Shown here one piece after another: positions 63,862 through 64,000 of a stretch of DNA of 64,000 nt (positions are counted from its first letter, which is position 1; the number at the start of each line of letters is the position of its first letter). The notes under the pieces are model-generated. The model searched no databases and was not told the DNA's origin. It saw nothing but the letters and a program-made list of their open reading frames with translations. The position numbers and the translations under genes were made by a program. The stretch is from Saccharothrix tamanrassetensis (GTDB taxonomy: Bacteria; Actinomycetota; Actinomycetes; Mycobacteriales; Pseudonocardiaceae). Location: NCBI RefSeq assembly GCF_014203665.1, contig NZ_JACHJN010000016.1, positions 51,793-115,792 of the forward strand, given 5' to 3'.

Positions 63862-64000
63862 ATGGCCGAACGGCCGAACATGGGGGTTCGCAGGGGTCGG
63901 GCGGGCGCGAGCAACCGGCCGGAGGTGGTCGTCGACGAGGAGATCGGCATGGTCCTCATCGTGACACCACTAGCGGACGTTCCTCGTCCGCTACCCCCGT
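63862..64000 (+). CDS. Possible gene start running off the window
   Basis: ATG 63862 opens an open frame to the end: MAERPNMGVRRGRAGASNRP then EVVVDEEIGMVLIVTPLADV. It reads protein-like but has no strong ribosome site, and is cut by the edge. It could be non-coding. Confidence 0.25.
   Translation, partial: MAERPNMGVRRGRAGASNRPEVVVDEEIGMVLIVTPLADVPRPLPP
63971..63993. terminator. Small hairpin at the window end
   Basis: TAGCGGACG and CGTCCGCTA pair perfectly (9 bp) around TTCCT. It could end the imine-reductase transcript, which stops 156 bp before it. Confidence 0.5.

Overview
This is a high-GC actinomycete chromosome segment, most likely from the Pseudonocardiaceae (Saccharothrix/Lentzea/Actinosynnema type). 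The clues are GC-rich third codon positions, frequent GTG starts, an SsgA-like sporulation protein, an ECF sigma/RskA-like anti-sigma pair, tRNA genes without an encoded CCA, PucR and LuxR regulators, and actinomycete-type tRNA-targeting integrases. The lineage is an inference from gene content.

Layout. 1-7,290 is mostly housekeeping: the start of an ATP-dependent DNA ligase, an EF-hand protein, a BisC-like molybdoenzyme, a decayed integrase beside a tRNA-Val/Cys/Gly cluster, the SsgA-like gene, and a sigma/anti-sigma/membrane-protein operon. 7,289-21,331 is an integrated element. tRNA-Val(CAC) is followed by an integrase and an excisionase, and a 50-bp copy of the tRNA 3' part plus flank recurs exactly at 21,282. 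Inside lie a LysR-epimerase-amidohydrolase-metallohydrolase cassette, an intact IS3-family element, pieces of NB-ARC/TPR genes, a membrane protein, a resolvase relic and a RelE-like toxin/DUF6247-like pair. A second, frameshifted integrase follows the right repeat, so two related elements once sat in tandem.

21,400-29,900 holds a double-GGDEF protein, a broken NB-ARC gene, a cyclase-homology protein overlapping a truncated LuxR regulator, small secreted or helical proteins and a decayed LRV gene. 29,930-47,301 carries a VanZ-RDD fusion, a MACPF-like candidate, AraC, LysR, TetR and two-component regulators each next to small enzymes or transporters, an orphan UreD piece, and a CPBP/ABC module whose ABC genes are broken. 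47,300-53,200 has another integrase/tRNA relic, a PucR regulator, a secreted crystallin-like protein, a RaiA/HPF-like protein and PPK2.

53,225-57,322 encodes the most striking gene: a 1,365-residue TIR-STAND NTPase-14xWD40 protein with an NLR-like architecture, probably a phage-defence or cell-suicide sensor. 58,000-64,000 has a secreted protein, a MarR regulator with two palindromic operators ahead of a Tat-exported amidohydrolase (paralogue of the one at 12.6 kb), and a MerR regulator divergent from an imine-reductase-like enzyme.

A dominant theme is gene decay around repeated integration: at least four integrase genes or relics, three tRNA-derived fragments, several transposase relics and more than ten frameshifted or truncated genes. 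Some single-base frameshifts could be sequence errors and are flagged.
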